Below are positions 18,789 to 26,957 of a stretch of DNA of 64,000 bases, piece after piece (the stretch's first letter is position 1; every line of letters begins with the position of its first letter). The notes below the pieces were generated by a model. The model made no database searches and was not told where the DNA came from. It saw only the letters and a list, made by a program, of their open reading frames with translations. The stretch spans positions 2,666,001-2,730,000 of the forward strand of contig NZ_BAAAWU010000001.1 of the NCBI RefSeq assembly GCF_039535235.1. Reading direction: 5' to 3'. The stretch comes from Streptomyces roseoviridis. GTDB taxonomy: Bacteria; Actinomycetota; Actinomycetes; Streptomycetales; Streptomycetaceae. The position numbers and the translations under genes are program-made.

Positions 18789-20191
18789 GTGTCACTTCCG
18801 GTGGGGCGGTCGGCCGAGCCGGGCGCCGGGGTCGGCGCCACCTCGTGGGCGGTCGCGCCGCGCGGTTCCGGGGCGGCCCGCAGGGCCTGTTCGGTGCTGT
18901 ACGCGCGGAGGTAGCCGACCACGGTGTTGGCGACGGCGACCAGCGGGACGGCGACGACCGCTCCGCCGATGCCGGCGGTCAGTCCGCCGGCCGCGACGGC
19001 GAGGACCACCGCGAGGGGGTGGACCCGCACGGCCCGGCCCAGGATGAAGGGCTGGAGGACGTGGCCCTCGATCTGCTGCACGGCGAGCACGACCACGAGC
19101 ACCATCAGGGAGGTGAACACCCCGTTGGTGACCAGCGCGACGACGACCGCGAGGGCGCCGGAGACGACGGCGCCGACGAGCGGCACGAAGGCGAACAGGA
19201 AGATGAAGACGGCGAGCGGCACCGCCATCGGCACGTCCAGGAACCACAGGCCGAGGCCGATGAAGACGGCGTCGATGAGGGCGACGAGGACGGTGCCGCG
19301 GACGTAAGCGGTCAGGGTGCGCCAGGCCCGGGGCCCGGCGCCGGCGACGCCCGGCCGGGCCTGGGCGGGCACCAGCCCCAGCGTCCACTCCCAGACCTTC
19401 TTCCCGTCGTAGAGCAGGAAGAGGGTGGAGAACATGGTGAGCAGGATGCCGGTGATCGCCTCCACGACCACGGTGACGCCCTGGAGCCCGGCGGAGGTGA
19501 TCTGTTCGGCGTTGGTGCCGATGGTGTCGCTGAGGTTCTTGGCGATGTCGTTGATCTGCCGCTCGGTCACGTGGAACGGGCTGTCGAGGAGCCAGCGCTT
19601 GAGCTCCTCGATGCCGTCCCTGACCTGGTCGGTCAGATTGTCGGTGTTGTCCATCACCTGCCAGACCACGAACCAGCCGACCAGGCCCATGACCACGAAG
19701 CCGGAGACGGCGGTGACGGCGGTGGCGAGTCCGCGCGGCAGGCCCTTGCGGCGCAGGAGCGCCACGGTCGGCTGGAGCAGCGCGGTGATGAGGAGGGCGG
19801 CGACGAAGGCGAGCACGACCAGCTGGACGGAGCTGATCACCTTCATCAGCACCCAGACGGTGCCGGCGAGCACGAGGAGTCGCCAGCCGGCCTCGGCGGC
19901 GACCCGCATGCCCCAGGGGATCGCGGCCACCGGGTCGGGGCGGGCGGCGACGGCGGGCGCGTAGGCGGGCGGCGCGGGTACGGAGGCGGGTTCGGGGGCG
20001 GAGCCGGGTTCCGCGGCCGGTGCGGGGGCGGTCTTCCCCGCGGGGTGCGGTGCCGGTTCGGGGGCGGGGGCGGCGTACGGAGGGCCGAGGGGTTCGCCGC
20101 GCTCGGCGTCCGCCCGGCGCTCGTCAAGGCGCTCGCCCACGCGGCTGAGGCCCTGGCCCAGCCGGTGCAGCCATCGTGGCAGTCTCGACAT
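18785..20191 (-). CDS. AI-2E family (PerM-like) membrane transporter
   Basis: A 468-residue polytopic membrane protein. A Pro/Ala/Glu-rich cytoplasmic head (about 100 residues) is followed by the family's eight-helix core, including FVAALLITALLQPTVA near the start and FLFAFVPLVGAVVSGALA in the second half, which is the conserved AI-2E/UPF0118 segment. Members export small molecules such as autoinducer-2 or act as Na+/H+ antiporters; the substrate here is unknown. It is followed by a coupled single-pass membrane protein, possibly an accessory subunit. Confidence 0.85.
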   Translation of the reverse strand: MSRLPRWLHRLGQGLSRVGERLDERRADAERGEPLGPPYAAPAPEPAPHPAGKTAPAPAAEPGSAPEPASVPAPPAYAPAVAARPDPVAAIPWGMRVAAEAGWRLLVLAGTVWVLMKVISSVQLVVLAFVAALLITALLQPTVALLRRKGLPRGLATAVTAVSGFVVMGLVGWFVVWQVMDNTDNLTDQVRDGIEELKRWLLDSPFHVTERQINDIAKNLSDTIGTNAEQITSAGLQGVTVVVEAITGILLTMFSTLFLLYDGKKVWEWTLGLVPAQARPGVAGAGPRAWRTLTAYVRGTVLVALIDAVFIGLGLWFLDVPMAVPLAVFIFLFAFVPLVGAVVSGALAVVVALVTNGVFTSLMVLVVVLAVQQIEGHVLQPFILGRAVRVHPLAVVLAVAAGGLTAGIGGAVVAVPLVAVANTVVGYLRAYSTEQALRAAPEPRGATAHEVAPTPAPGSADRPTGSDT

Positions 20192-20238
20192 GCTCTTCCC
20201 TCTCCCCCTTCGGGCCCCCGAACCTACCCCACGCGCAC

Positions 20239-20275
20239 GCGAAGCCCCTCACCGAAGGACGGCGAGGGGCTTCGC
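20239..20275 (-). terminator. Terminator after SLT hydrolase gene
   Basis: GCGAAGCCCCTC and GAGGGGCTTCGC form a perfect 12-bp stem around a 13-nt loop, about 30 bp beyond the stop of the leftward hydrolase gene. Confidence 0.75.
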
Positions 20276-20306
20276 GGGGTTGACTGCCGGTGGTGACTGC
20301 CGGTGG

Positions 20307-20999
20307 CTAGTACCAGCGGTTGGCCTGCCAGAACGACCACGCGCCGCAGGGGCTGTCGTAGCGGTTGTTCATGTAGCTGAGGCCCCACTTGATCTGGGTG
20401 GCGGGGTTGGTCTGCCAGTCCGCACCGGCCGAGGCCATCTTCGAGCCGGGGAGTGCCTGGACGAGACCGTAGGCGCCCGAGGAGGGGTTGGTGGCCCGGT
20501 AGTTCCAGCCGGACTCGTGGTCCACGATGTTGCTGAAGCACTGGAACTGGTCCGCCGGGATCATCTGGCGGGCGATCGCCTTGACCTCGGCGATGGTGTA
20601 CGAGCCCTGGGCGGAGAAGCTCGACGCGTCGCGCAGCGAGTCGCGGTTGGCGCGCTCGGCGGCCGCCTTGCGCTCCTGCTCCGCCTTGTCCGCGGCCTTC
20701 TTCTTCGCCTCGGCGTCCTTGGCGGCCTGGATGCGGGCGGCTTCCTCGGCGGACTTGCGCGCGAGGGAGTCGGCGGCGGCGGCCTGGACGTCGGCCTGCT
20801 CCGTGAGGGAGGAGACCTGTACCTGGGCCTGCTCGCCCGCGGGGATGTCCGCGAGCAGGGTGGTGTCGGCCGCGGTGGCCTCGAAGTTGTCGTCCGAGGG
20901 CTGCGCCGCGTTGCCCGAGGCAACGCCGACGACGGCGCCGACAGTGGTGACCGCAGTGGCCGAAGCCACCGCGAATCCCCGGACCGAGATCCGGCTCAC
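20307..20999 (-). CDS. Secreted SLT-domain cell-wall hydrolase
   Basis: A 230-residue exported lytic-transglycosylase-like protein. The N-terminal signal peptide (SVRGFAVASATAVTTVGA region) precedes an Ala/Glu/Lys-rich coiled-coil of about 90 residues. The C-terminal domain starts at IAEVKAIARQMI and contains HESGWNYRATNPSSGAYG, the transglycosylase SLT motif with catalytic Glu in HESGW. Ending SFWQANRWY is typical of actinobacterial resuscitation/germination hydrolases (Swl-like). GTG 20999 is chosen because GGAAGG lies 7 nt upstream. A 290-nt leader with several hairpins and a possible Crp palindrome lies upstream. Confidence 0.88.
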   Translation of the reverse strand: MSRISVRGFAVASATAVTTVGAVVGVASGNAAQPSDDNFEATAADTTLLADIPAGEQAQVQVSSLTEQADVQAAAADSLARKSAEEAARIQAAKDAEAKKKAADKAEQERKAAAERANRDSLRDASSFSAQGSYTIAEVKAIARQMIPADQFQCFSNIVDHESGWNYRATNPSSGAYGLVQALPGSKMASAGADWQTNPATQIKWGLSYMNNRYDSPCGAWSFWQANRWY

Positions 21000-21017
21000 A
21001 CGGTTTCCTTCCAGCAT

Positions 21018-21180
21018 CGCCCGCAGAGGTGACCAAGCGGGCGAAATCGTGCCCCTGGCGCTGGTCTTCGACTGCATGGGTCACTGAAGACACGGGCCCG
21101 TGGTGCTGTGGGCGGCATACGGCGAACGGCTGTTGAGTTGTGTGGTGCCGCACCCCTGAGGGTGCACCTGTGCCGTATGC
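21018..21180 (-). promoter_or_regulatory. Structured 5' leader of the SLT hydrolase mRNA
   Basis: Three inverted repeats lie in this leader. A perfect 9-bp pair GCATACGGC/GCCGTATGC (21115-21123 and 21172-21180) encloses a 48-nt segment that contains a GCACCC-CTGA-GGGTGC hairpin (21150-21165). A second 7-bp hairpin (21018-21043) sits directly upstream of the ribosome-binding site. Streptomyces cell-wall hydrolase genes are known to carry c-di-AMP (ydaO) riboswitches, but I do not see that consensus here, so the element is left unnamed. Confidence 0.4.
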
Positions 21181-21240
21181 GGGGCCTGACGGAAGCAAGA
21201 CTCTGCCGGACGGCGCGGTCGCAAGGCAATTCTGTGCTGC

Positions 21241-21256
21241 GTGTGAAAGCTCACAC
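21241..21256. promoter_or_regulatory. Crp-like palindrome before SLT hydrolase
   Basis: GTGTGA-AAGC-TCACAC is a perfect 6-bp-arm palindrome containing the GTG-N8-CAC spacing used by Crp/FNR-type regulators. It lies in the 360-bp gap before the SLT hydrolase gene. Crp control of germination and of a cell-wall hydrolase (rpfA) is established in Streptomyces; binding here is inference. Confidence 0.4.
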
Positions 21257-21298
21257 CGGGGTGGACGTACGGGATTTGGCGCATACGGAGGACAGCGC

Positions 21299-21340
21299 GG
21301 CGCCGCCCGGCTAAGCTCTCGCGCTTTGCCGGGCGGCGCC
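21299..21340 (-). terminator. Terminator after phoH-like gene
   Basis: GGCGCCGCCCGGC and GCCGGGCGGCGCC form a perfect 13-bp stem with a 16-nt loop that can fold further (AAGC/GCTT). It lies 20 bp beyond the stop of the leftward PhoH-like gene. Confidence 0.75.
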
Positions 21341-21359
21341 AACAGGGCCTGTGAATCGG

Positions 21360-22682
21360 TCAGATCTGGCCGTCCTCCAGCATTTCGGTCACGAGCGCGG
21401 CGATCTGCGAGCGCTCGGAGCGGGTGAGGGTGACGTGCGCGAAGAGCGGATGGCCCTTCAGTTTCTCGACCACGGCGACGACTCCGTCGTACCGGCCGAC
21501 CCTCAGGTTGTCGCGCTGGGCGACGTCATGGGTGAGGACCACCCGGGAATTCGCCCCGATCCGGGACAGAACGGTCAGAAGCACGTTCCGCTCCAGGGAC
21601 TGGGCCTCGTCCACGATGACGAAGGCGTCGTGCAGCGAGCGGCCCCGGATGTGGGTGAGCGGCAGCACCTCCAGCATGCCGCGGCCGAGGACCTCCTCGA
21701 TCACGTCCCGGCTCGCCACGGCCGACAGCGTGTCGAAGACGGCCTGGGCCCAGGGGCTCATCTTCTCGGCCTCGGTGCCGGGCAGATAGCCGAGCTCCTG
21801 TCCGCCGACCGCGTACAGCGGACGGAACACCATCACCTTCTGGTGCTGGCGGCGCTCCAGGACCGCTTCCAGGCCCGCGCACAGCGCCAGCGCCGACTTG
21901 CCGGTGCCGGCCCGGCCGCCCATGGAGACGATGCCGACGTCCGGGTCGAGCAGCAGGTCGAGCGCGATCCGCTGCTCGGCGCTGCGGCCGCGGATGCCGA
22001 AGGCCTCCCGGTCGCCGCGCACGAGCCGTACGCTCCCGTCGGCCGTGACCCGGCCGAGCGCCTTGCCGCGCTCGGACTGCAGGACGAGACCGGTGTGCAC
22101 CGGCAGTTCGGCCGCCTCCGGCACGTACAGGGTCTCCTGGTCGTACAGGAGGTCGATCTGGTCGGCGCCGAGGGTGACTTCGGACATTCCGGTCCAGCCG
22201 GAGTCGGTGATGGCCAGTTCGGCCCGGTACTCCTCCGCGAGGAGCCCCACCGAGGATGCCTTGATCCGCAGCGGCAGGTCCTTGGAGACGACGGTGACGT
22301 CGTACCCCTCCGCCTGCAGGTTGCGCGCGACCGCGAGGATCCGCGAGTCGTTGTCCCCCAGCCGGTAGCCGGCCGGCAGGACGCCGGGGTCCGAGTGGTT
22401 GAGCTCGACACGCAGGGTGCCGCCCAGGTCCCCGATGGGGAGCGGGGCGTCGAGGCGTCCGTAGCGGACCCGGAAGTCGTCCAGGAGGCGCAGGGCCTGC
22501 CGGGCGAAGTAGCCGAGCTCGGGGTGGTGCCTCTTGGCCTCCAGCTCGGTCACCACGACGATGGGAAGCACCACTTCGTGCTCCTCGAAGCGGGACATCG
22601 CGCTGGGGTCGGCCAGCAGGACGCTGGTGTCGAGAACATAGGTGCGCCTGTCGGACAAGCGGCGCTTAGTGCTGGTCACCAC
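21360..22682 (-). CDS. PhoH-family PIN domain ATPase (YlaK-like)
   Basis: A 440-residue cytoplasmic protein. The N-terminal PIN nuclease-like domain shows [12 protein letters not shown] (first Asp), VVVTELE and [11 protein letters not shown], giving the acidic residues of a metal-dependent ribonuclease. The C-terminal PhoH ATPase has Walker [14 protein letters not shown] and Walker [16 protein letters not shown]-PhoH proteins act as ATP-dependent RNA helicase-nucleases in mycobacteria. No VapB-like partner frame is visible upstream. The GTG start is inferred from the first in-frame site before the PIN motif. Confidence 0.9.
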   Translation of the reverse strand: MVTSTKRRLSDRRTYVLDTSVLLADPSAMSRFEEHEVVLPIVVVTELEAKRHHPELGYFARQALRLLDDFRVRYGRLDAPLPIGDLGGTLRVELNHSDPGVLPAGYRLGDNDSRILAVARNLQAEGYDVTVVSKDLPLRIKASSVGLLAEEYRAELAITDSGWTGMSEVTLGADQIDLLYDQETLYVPEAAELPVHTGLVLQSERGKALGRVTADGSVRLVRGDREAFGIRGRSAEQRIALDLLLDPDVGIVSMGGRAGTGKSALALCAGLEAVLERRQHQKVMVFRPLYAVGGQELGYLPGTEAEKMSPWAQAVFDTLSAVASRDVIEEVLGRGMLEVLPLTHIRGRSLHDAFVIVDEAQSLERNVLLTVLSRIGANSRVVLTHDVAQRDNLRVGRYDGVVAVVEKLKGHPLFAHVTLTRSERSQIAALVTEMLEDGQI

Positions 22683-23196
22683 GGAAGGACAGACCCCCTT
22701 CGAGGACCCCTGTGAGGGCGGGGTGCGACGGCTCCACGGGAGGAGGAGCCGGTGTCGCGGCGGAATGGGACCGGGCTCTGGCCACGATGCGCGGGCCGAG
22801 CGCCGGCCCTCCGCTTCGTCCGTGCGTGTCCTGCACGGTCGTCCTGGTGCAAAGGGCCTCCCGGGTGGCGGTCTCCGTGCCGCTCACTTCACAGGGGATA
22901 TGCCCTCCCGCACACGCCGTCATGCCATGGCATATGACGGCGTGTTCATGAACGGTGGGTGACGGGAGGTGCCCGGGGTCCGTCAGGGGTCCGACCGGCG
23001 GCCCGGCCAGGGGCCCGGAGGGGGTCCGAACGGAGCTCGGGCGAAGGTCGCGGCGAGGCCCGGACGAGGGCCTGTCAGGGACCCGGCGGAGGTCGGGACG
23101 GGGCCCGGCGGAGGTCCGGGCGGGGGGGCCGGTGGAGGTCCGGGCGGGGCCCGGACGGGGGCGTCCGAGGAGGTCCGGCGTGGGGGCGGCGGGGGC
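22683..23196. other. 514-bp gene-free region with large palindrome and G-rich repeats
   Basis: No convincing gene lies here. The segment next to PhoH (22683-22900) should hold its promoter. At 22912-22945 a perfect 12-bp inverted repeat ACACGCCGTCAT/ATGACGGCGTGT surrounds a 10-nt spacer that is itself partly palindromic. From about 22960 to 23195 the + strand is strongly G-rich and purine-patterned, made of degenerate units like GGAGGTCCGGGCGGGG. Long open frames across it follow from the composition and do not look coding. Confidence 0.6.
22960..23195. repeat. Degenerate G-rich repeat tract downstream of cis-prenyltransferase
   Basis: Blocks such as GCGGAGGTCCGGGCGGGG and GGCCCGGACGGGGG recur with variable length across about 235 bp. 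The tract lies in the 3' region of the leftward cis-prenyltransferase gene, where the transcript would be C-rich. Confidence 0.6.
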
Positions 23197-23958
23197 TCAG
23201 CTGCCGAAGCGGCGGTGCCGGGCCGCGTAGTCGCGCAGCGCGCGCAGGAAGTCGACCTTGCGGAAGGCCGGCCAGTGCACCTCGCAGAAGTAGTACTCCG
23301 AGTGCGCGCTCTGCCACAGCATGAAACCGGACAGGCGCTGCTCGCCGCTGGTGCGGATCACGAGGTCGGGGTCGGGCTGGCCGCGCGTGTAGAGGTGCTC
23401 GGAGATGTGCTCGACGTCGACGATCTCCGCCAGCTCCTCGAAGCTGGTGCCGCGCTCGGCGTGCTCCAGGAGCAGCGAGCGGACCGCGTCGGCGATCTCC
23501 TGCCGGCCGCCGTAGCCCACGGCCACGTTCACGAGTATCCCGGTGTTGCCCAGGGTGGCCTGCTCGGCCTCCTTCAGGACGGACTGGGTGCGCGCCGGGA
23601 GCAGGTCGAGGGTGCCGACGTGGTGGACGCGCCAGCGGCCGTCGGCGGCGAGCGCCCGCACCGCGTCCTCGATGATCGCGAGCAGCGGGACCAGCTGCTC
23701 CTCGGGGCGGTTCAGGTTGTCGGTGGAGAGCATCCAGAGCGTGACGACCTCGACGTCGGTCTCGGCACACCAGCCGAGCAGCTCCTGGATCTTGTCCGCG
23801 CCCGCCTTGTGACCCTGCTCCGGGGTGCCGCCGGAAGCCTTGGCCCAGCGCCGGTTGCCGTCGAGGATCACACCGATGTGCTTGGGCACCTGGGCGTGAT
23901 CGAGGCGGCCTTCCACCCGGCGTGCGTAGAGCCCGTACACCAGGTCGCGCAGGTTCAC
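23197..23958 (-). CDS. uppS: Isoprenyl diphosphate synthase, cis type (UppS family)
   Basis: Condenses isopentenyl units in cis onto an allylic primer to make polyprenyl diphosphate, the lipid carrier for peptidoglycan and teichoic acid. The 253-residue chain has all family blocks: HIGVILDGNRRWAK (catalytic Asp and P-loop-like Arg), TLWMLSTDNLNRP, and PDLVIRTSGEQRLSGFMLWQ near the C-terminus. GGAGGGG precedes the GTG start. Actinobacteria commonly have two or three paralogues, including a short-chain (Z,E-farnesyl) enzyme, so product chain length is uncertain. Confidence 0.92.
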   Translation of the reverse strand: MNLRDLVYGLYARRVEGRLDHAQVPKHIGVILDGNRRWAKASGGTPEQGHKAGADKIQELLGWCAETDVEVVTLWMLSTDNLNRPEEQLVPLLAIIEDAVRALAADGRWRVHHVGTLDLLPARTQSVLKEAEQATLGNTGILVNVAVGYGGRQEIADAVRSLLLEHAERGTSFEELAEIVDVEHISEHLYTRGQPDPDLVIRTSGEQRLSGFMLWQSAHSEYYFCEVHWPAFRKVDFLRALRDYAARHRRFGS

Positions 23959-24055
23959 TGTTCTTTACCCCTCCATGCAGTGTCGGCCCCCGAAGCCGCC
24001 ACATTACTGCGCAGGGGTGACCGGCTCCCAGCCCGGGACTGTCACAAGTCCGTGA

Positions 24056-24068
24056 TAAGCAGAGATAC
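24056..24068 (+). promoter_or_regulatory. -10 box of a probable leaderless promoter
   Basis: TAAGCA (24056-24061) lies 7 nt before the GTG start of the aldo/keto reductase; no ribosome-binding sequence is present. Confidence 0.4.
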
Positions 24069-25106
24069 GTGACTGATTCCCTTCCGTACCGCGCCGCCGA
24101 GGACCGCTACGACTCCATGGAGTACCGGCGCACCGGCCGCAGCGGGCTCAGGCTGCCCGCCATCTCGCTGGGCCTGTGGCACAACTTCGGCGACGACCGG
24201 ACCCTCGACTCGCAGCGCGCAATCCTGCGCCGCGCCTTCGACCTGGGCGTCACCCACTTCGACCTGGCCAACAACTACGGACCGCCGCCCGGCTCCGCCG
24301 AGCTGAACTTCGGGAAGATCTTCGCCCAGGACTTCGCGCCGTACCGCGACGAACTGATCGTCTCGACGAAGGCCGGCTATCTGATGCACCCGGGTCCGTA
24401 CGGCGAGTGGGGCTCCCGCAAGTACCTGATGTCCTCGCTCGACGCCTCCCTGAAGCGGATGGGCCTCGACTACGTCGACATCTTCTACTCCCACCGCTTC
24501 GACCCGCACACCCCGCTCGAGGAGACCATGGGGGCGCTGGCCTCCGCCGTGCAGCAGGGCAAGGCGCTGTACGTGGGCGTCTCCTCGTACACGAGCGAGC
24601 AGACCGCCGAGGCCGCGCGGATCCTGAAGGAGATGGGCGTCCCGGCCCTGATCCACCAGCCCTCGTACTCGATGATCAACCGCTGGACGGAGGAGGATGG
24701 ACTCCTCGACACCCTGGAGGCGGCCGGGATGGGCTGCATCTCCTTCGTGCCGCTGGCGCAGGGCCTGCTCACCGACAAGTACCTGGGGGGCATCCCCGAG
24801 GGCTCCCGGGCCACCCAGGGCAAGTCCCTCGACCCCGGCCTGCTCTCCGACGAGGTGCTGCGCCGCCTGCACGGCCTCGCGGACATCGCGCGCCGGCGCG
24901 GGCAGTCGCTCGCCCAGCTGGCCCTGACGTGGGTGCTGCGCGACGAGCGGATGACCTCGGCCCTGATCGGCGCGTCGAGCGTGGCGCAGCTGGAGGAGAA
25001 CGTGGCGGCCCTCGCCGGGGCGCCGCTGACGGAGGAGGAGCTGAAGGAGATCGACTCCTTCGCCGTCGACACCGCGGGCACCAACATCTGGGCCGGCCGG
25101 GGCTGA
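24069..25106 (+). CDS. Aldo/keto reductase (YghZ / L-glyceraldehyde 3-phosphate reductase type)
   Basis: An NADPH-dependent oxidoreductase of 345 residues with an (alpha/beta)8 barrel. The catalytic tetrad is readable: Asp and Tyr in HFDLANNYGPP, Lys in STKAGY and His in YSHRFDP. The C-terminal QLALTWVLRD and ALIGASSVAQL segments bind the cofactor phosphate. Strong resemblance to E. coli YghZ, which reduces L-glyceraldehyde 3-phosphate and detoxifies methylglyoxal, and to potassium-channel beta-like AKRs. The start follows a TAAGCA -10 box by 7 nt. A perfect hairpin terminator lies 31 bp after the stop. Confidence 0.9.
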   Translation: MTDSLPYRAAEDRYDSMEYRRTGRSGLRLPAISLGLWHNFGDDRTLDSQRAILRRAFDLGVTHFDLANNYGPPPGSAELNFGKIFAQDFAPYRDELIVSTKAGYLMHPGPYGEWGSRKYLMSSLDASLKRMGLDYVDIFYSHRFDPHTPLEETMGALASAVQQGKALYVGVSSYTSEQTAEAARILKEMGVPALIHQPSYSMINRWTEEDGLLDTLEAAGMGCISFVPLAQGLLTDKYLGGIPEGSRATQGKSLDPGLLSDEVLRRLHGLADIARRRGQSLAQLALTWVLRDERMTSALIGASSVAQLEENVAALAGAPLTEEELKEIDSFAVDTAGTNIWAGRG

Positions 25107-25137
25107 CGCCCCCTGCCCGGGGATGCGGGAAAGAAAA

Positions 25138-25172
25138 CGGGCCGGTCCGTGGGGGGGATACGGACCGGCCCG
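25138..25172 (+). terminator. Terminator after aldo/keto reductase
   Basis: CGGGCCGGTCCGT and its exact complement form a 13-bp stem with a 9-nt G-rich loop. The following 200 bp to the stop of the DUF2079 gene show no further gene. Confidence 0.8.
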
Positions 25173-25372
25173 AGGGGGGGTTTCCACCATAACCCTTCAT
25201 TAGTCGTGCTGTGTGCCACCCGCGCCGAACGGAGCCCGTCGGATCGGCCGGAGCCCAGGCGGCACAAGGGGTGTAGGACCCCGTGGCGGGTTTGCGCCCG
25301 GGCGTGGCGGCGGATTCCGTACTCCCCACGGGGGACCTCCCCGGGCCCGTCCGGTTGACGCGCCGGAGCGGG

Positions 25373-26932
25373 TCAAGGACGGCCCGATGCGGGGCGGGGA
25401 CGCGCGGGTCCGGTGGCGGCGGGGCGGGGCACCGGGGTGCGGTGCAGCAGGGTGATCCCGTCGCGTACGGCCACGACCGCGTAGCCGTGCTTCTCGCGGG
25501 CCGCCCGCAGTTCCGCCAGCTGCTGCTCCAGGGGGTAGGGCCAGTGGCCCTTCGGGTACGGCCATGCCTCGGGGGCCTCGGCGTCGTGGACGATCCAGTC
25601 CGCCGTCGGCGGCGGCAGGTCCTCGCGGCCGGGCTCGTAGAGCCGCCCGGCGACCGGGAAGGTGGGGAAGAGGACGACCGTGCAGCGCGAGGTGAGCTGC
25701 GGCGCCAGCCGGTTGGAGGCAGCGACGGTCGCGCCGTCGGGGATCCGGGCGAGGAGCGCCCGCGCGGCCTCCACGTGCCCGGTGGTGCGCCAGGTGGCCC
25801 GCTGGGCGATCTGGGCCAGTGGGAAGGAGGGGACGAGGACGGCGGTCACGGCGAGGACGGTGGCGAGGGCGGCGCGGACGGTGCGGCGGTTCGTCTCGCG
25901 GCCGAGGACGTCGAGGAGCCCGGCGAAGACGACCGGCATGAGGACCGCGCTGTAGTGGAACGCCGTGCCCCAGTGGAAGCCGTTCTCCGAGGCCAGCCGC
26001 CAGCCCAGGGTGGGCAGGGCGATCAGGGCGAGCGGCGAGCGCAGGGCGAGCAGCGCGGACGGCGCGAAGACCAGGACCAGCATGGTCGCCTTGGTCTCCG
26101 GGCGCAGCAGGTCGAGCGGGGCGTGGGCGAGCGCGGACAGCAGGGATTCGCGGGTGGCGGCCAGGTTGCCGCCGTGGACGTAGCCGCCGGTGGGGGCGAG
26201 GGCGGGCAGCAGGACCTTGATCTGCAGGAGGGACCCGAGGAGCCCGGCGGCGGCGGTCGTGACGCCGAGCGGGCGCGGGCCCTTCCAGGCCACGTACGCG
26301 CCGATGGCGGCGAGGGTGAGCCCCAGGTCCTCCTTGACGAGCAGCAGTGGCGCGGCCCAGGCGACGGCGGCCCGCCAGCGCCGGTGGCCGAGCGCTTCCA
26401 GGGAGAAGGCGAGCAGGGGGACGGCGAGGGCGACCTCGTGGAAGTCGAAGGCGGCGGCGGAGGCGATGCCCCAGCTCAGCCCGTATCCGGCGGCGACGGC
26501 GTGGGCGCCGCGGCGGCCGACGGCGCGCAGCGCCCAGCGGACCAGGGGGACGGCGGCGAGCGCGAGGAGCGCGGACTGGGCGACGAGCAGGGTGAGCGGG
26601 GAGGTCGCGAGGCGGTAGAGGGGTGCGAGGACGGCGAGGAGCGGGTGGAAGTGGTCGCCGAGGAGGTTGAAGCCCTCGCCGCGCAGGGGGACGACGGGGG
26701 CGCGGAGTTCGGCGTAGGCGCGGACGGCCTGCTCGAAGATGCCGAGGTCGTAGCCCGTGGTGCGCAGAAGGAGGTGACGGCGTACGGCGACGGTGGCGTA
26801 CAGGAGGCAGAGGGCGGCGGCCCAGGCCCAGGGGAGGTGCCGGACGAGGGGCGTGTACGCGGGGGCGGGCGGGTCGGGGAGCGCCGCCGCCTCCTGTCGG
26901 TTCGGTGACGCTTTCTCGTCGATTGTCCGCAT
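25373..26932 (-). CDS. DUF2079 polytopic membrane protein
   Basis: A 519-residue integral membrane protein with many hydrophobic helices, and the DUF2079 signature at the N-terminal side: TTGYDLGIFEQAVRAYAEL followed by GDHFHPLLAVLAPLY. These features recall GT-C glycosyltransferases that use lipid-linked sugars, but the donor and acceptor are not known for the family. TAGCAT lies 8 nt before the ATG on the minus strand, so translation may be nearly leaderless. It is followed by no close partner gene. Confidence 0.8.
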   Translation of the reverse strand: MRTIDEKASPNRQEAAALPDPPAPAYTPLVRHLPWAWAAALCLLYATVAVRRHLLLRTTGYDLGIFEQAVRAYAELRAPVVPLRGEGFNLLGDHFHPLLAVLAPLYRLATSPLTLLVAQSALLALAAVPLVRWALRAVGRRGAHAVAAGYGLSWGIASAAAFDFHEVALAVPLLAFSLEALGHRRWRAAVAWAAPLLLVKEDLGLTLAAIGAYVAWKGPRPLGVTTAAAGLLGSLLQIKVLLPALAPTGGYVHGGNLAATRESLLSALAHAPLDLLRPETKATMLVLVFAPSALLALRSPLALIALPTLGWRLASENGFHWGTAFHYSAVLMPVVFAGLLDVLGRETNRRTVRAALATVLAVTAVLVPSFPLAQIAQRATWRTTGHVEAARALLARIPDGATVAASNRLAPQLTSRCTVVLFPTFPVAGRLYEPGREDLPPPTADWIVHDAEAPEAWPYPKGHWPYPLEQQLAELRAAREKHGYAVVAVRDGITLLHRTPVPRPAATGPARPRPASGRP

Positions 26933-26957
26933 ATTGCGTGATGCTAGAGCGGTCCGT

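Noticed and set aside
21000..21359. c-di-AMP (ydaO) riboswitch before the SLT hydrolase
   Set aside because: The expected conserved GAAUC and GGGGACC-type segments are not visible. I kept only a structured leader of unknown type.
22666..22923. 85-codon open frame upstream of phoH
   Set aside because: Codon bias and composition are not coding-like, there is no ribosome-binding site, and it overlaps the phoH promoter region.
22969..24072. Long plus-strand open frame across the G-rich tract and antisense to uppS
   Set aside because: Long antisense frames are common in GC-rich DNA. The protein is low-complexity and the real gene is on the minus strand.
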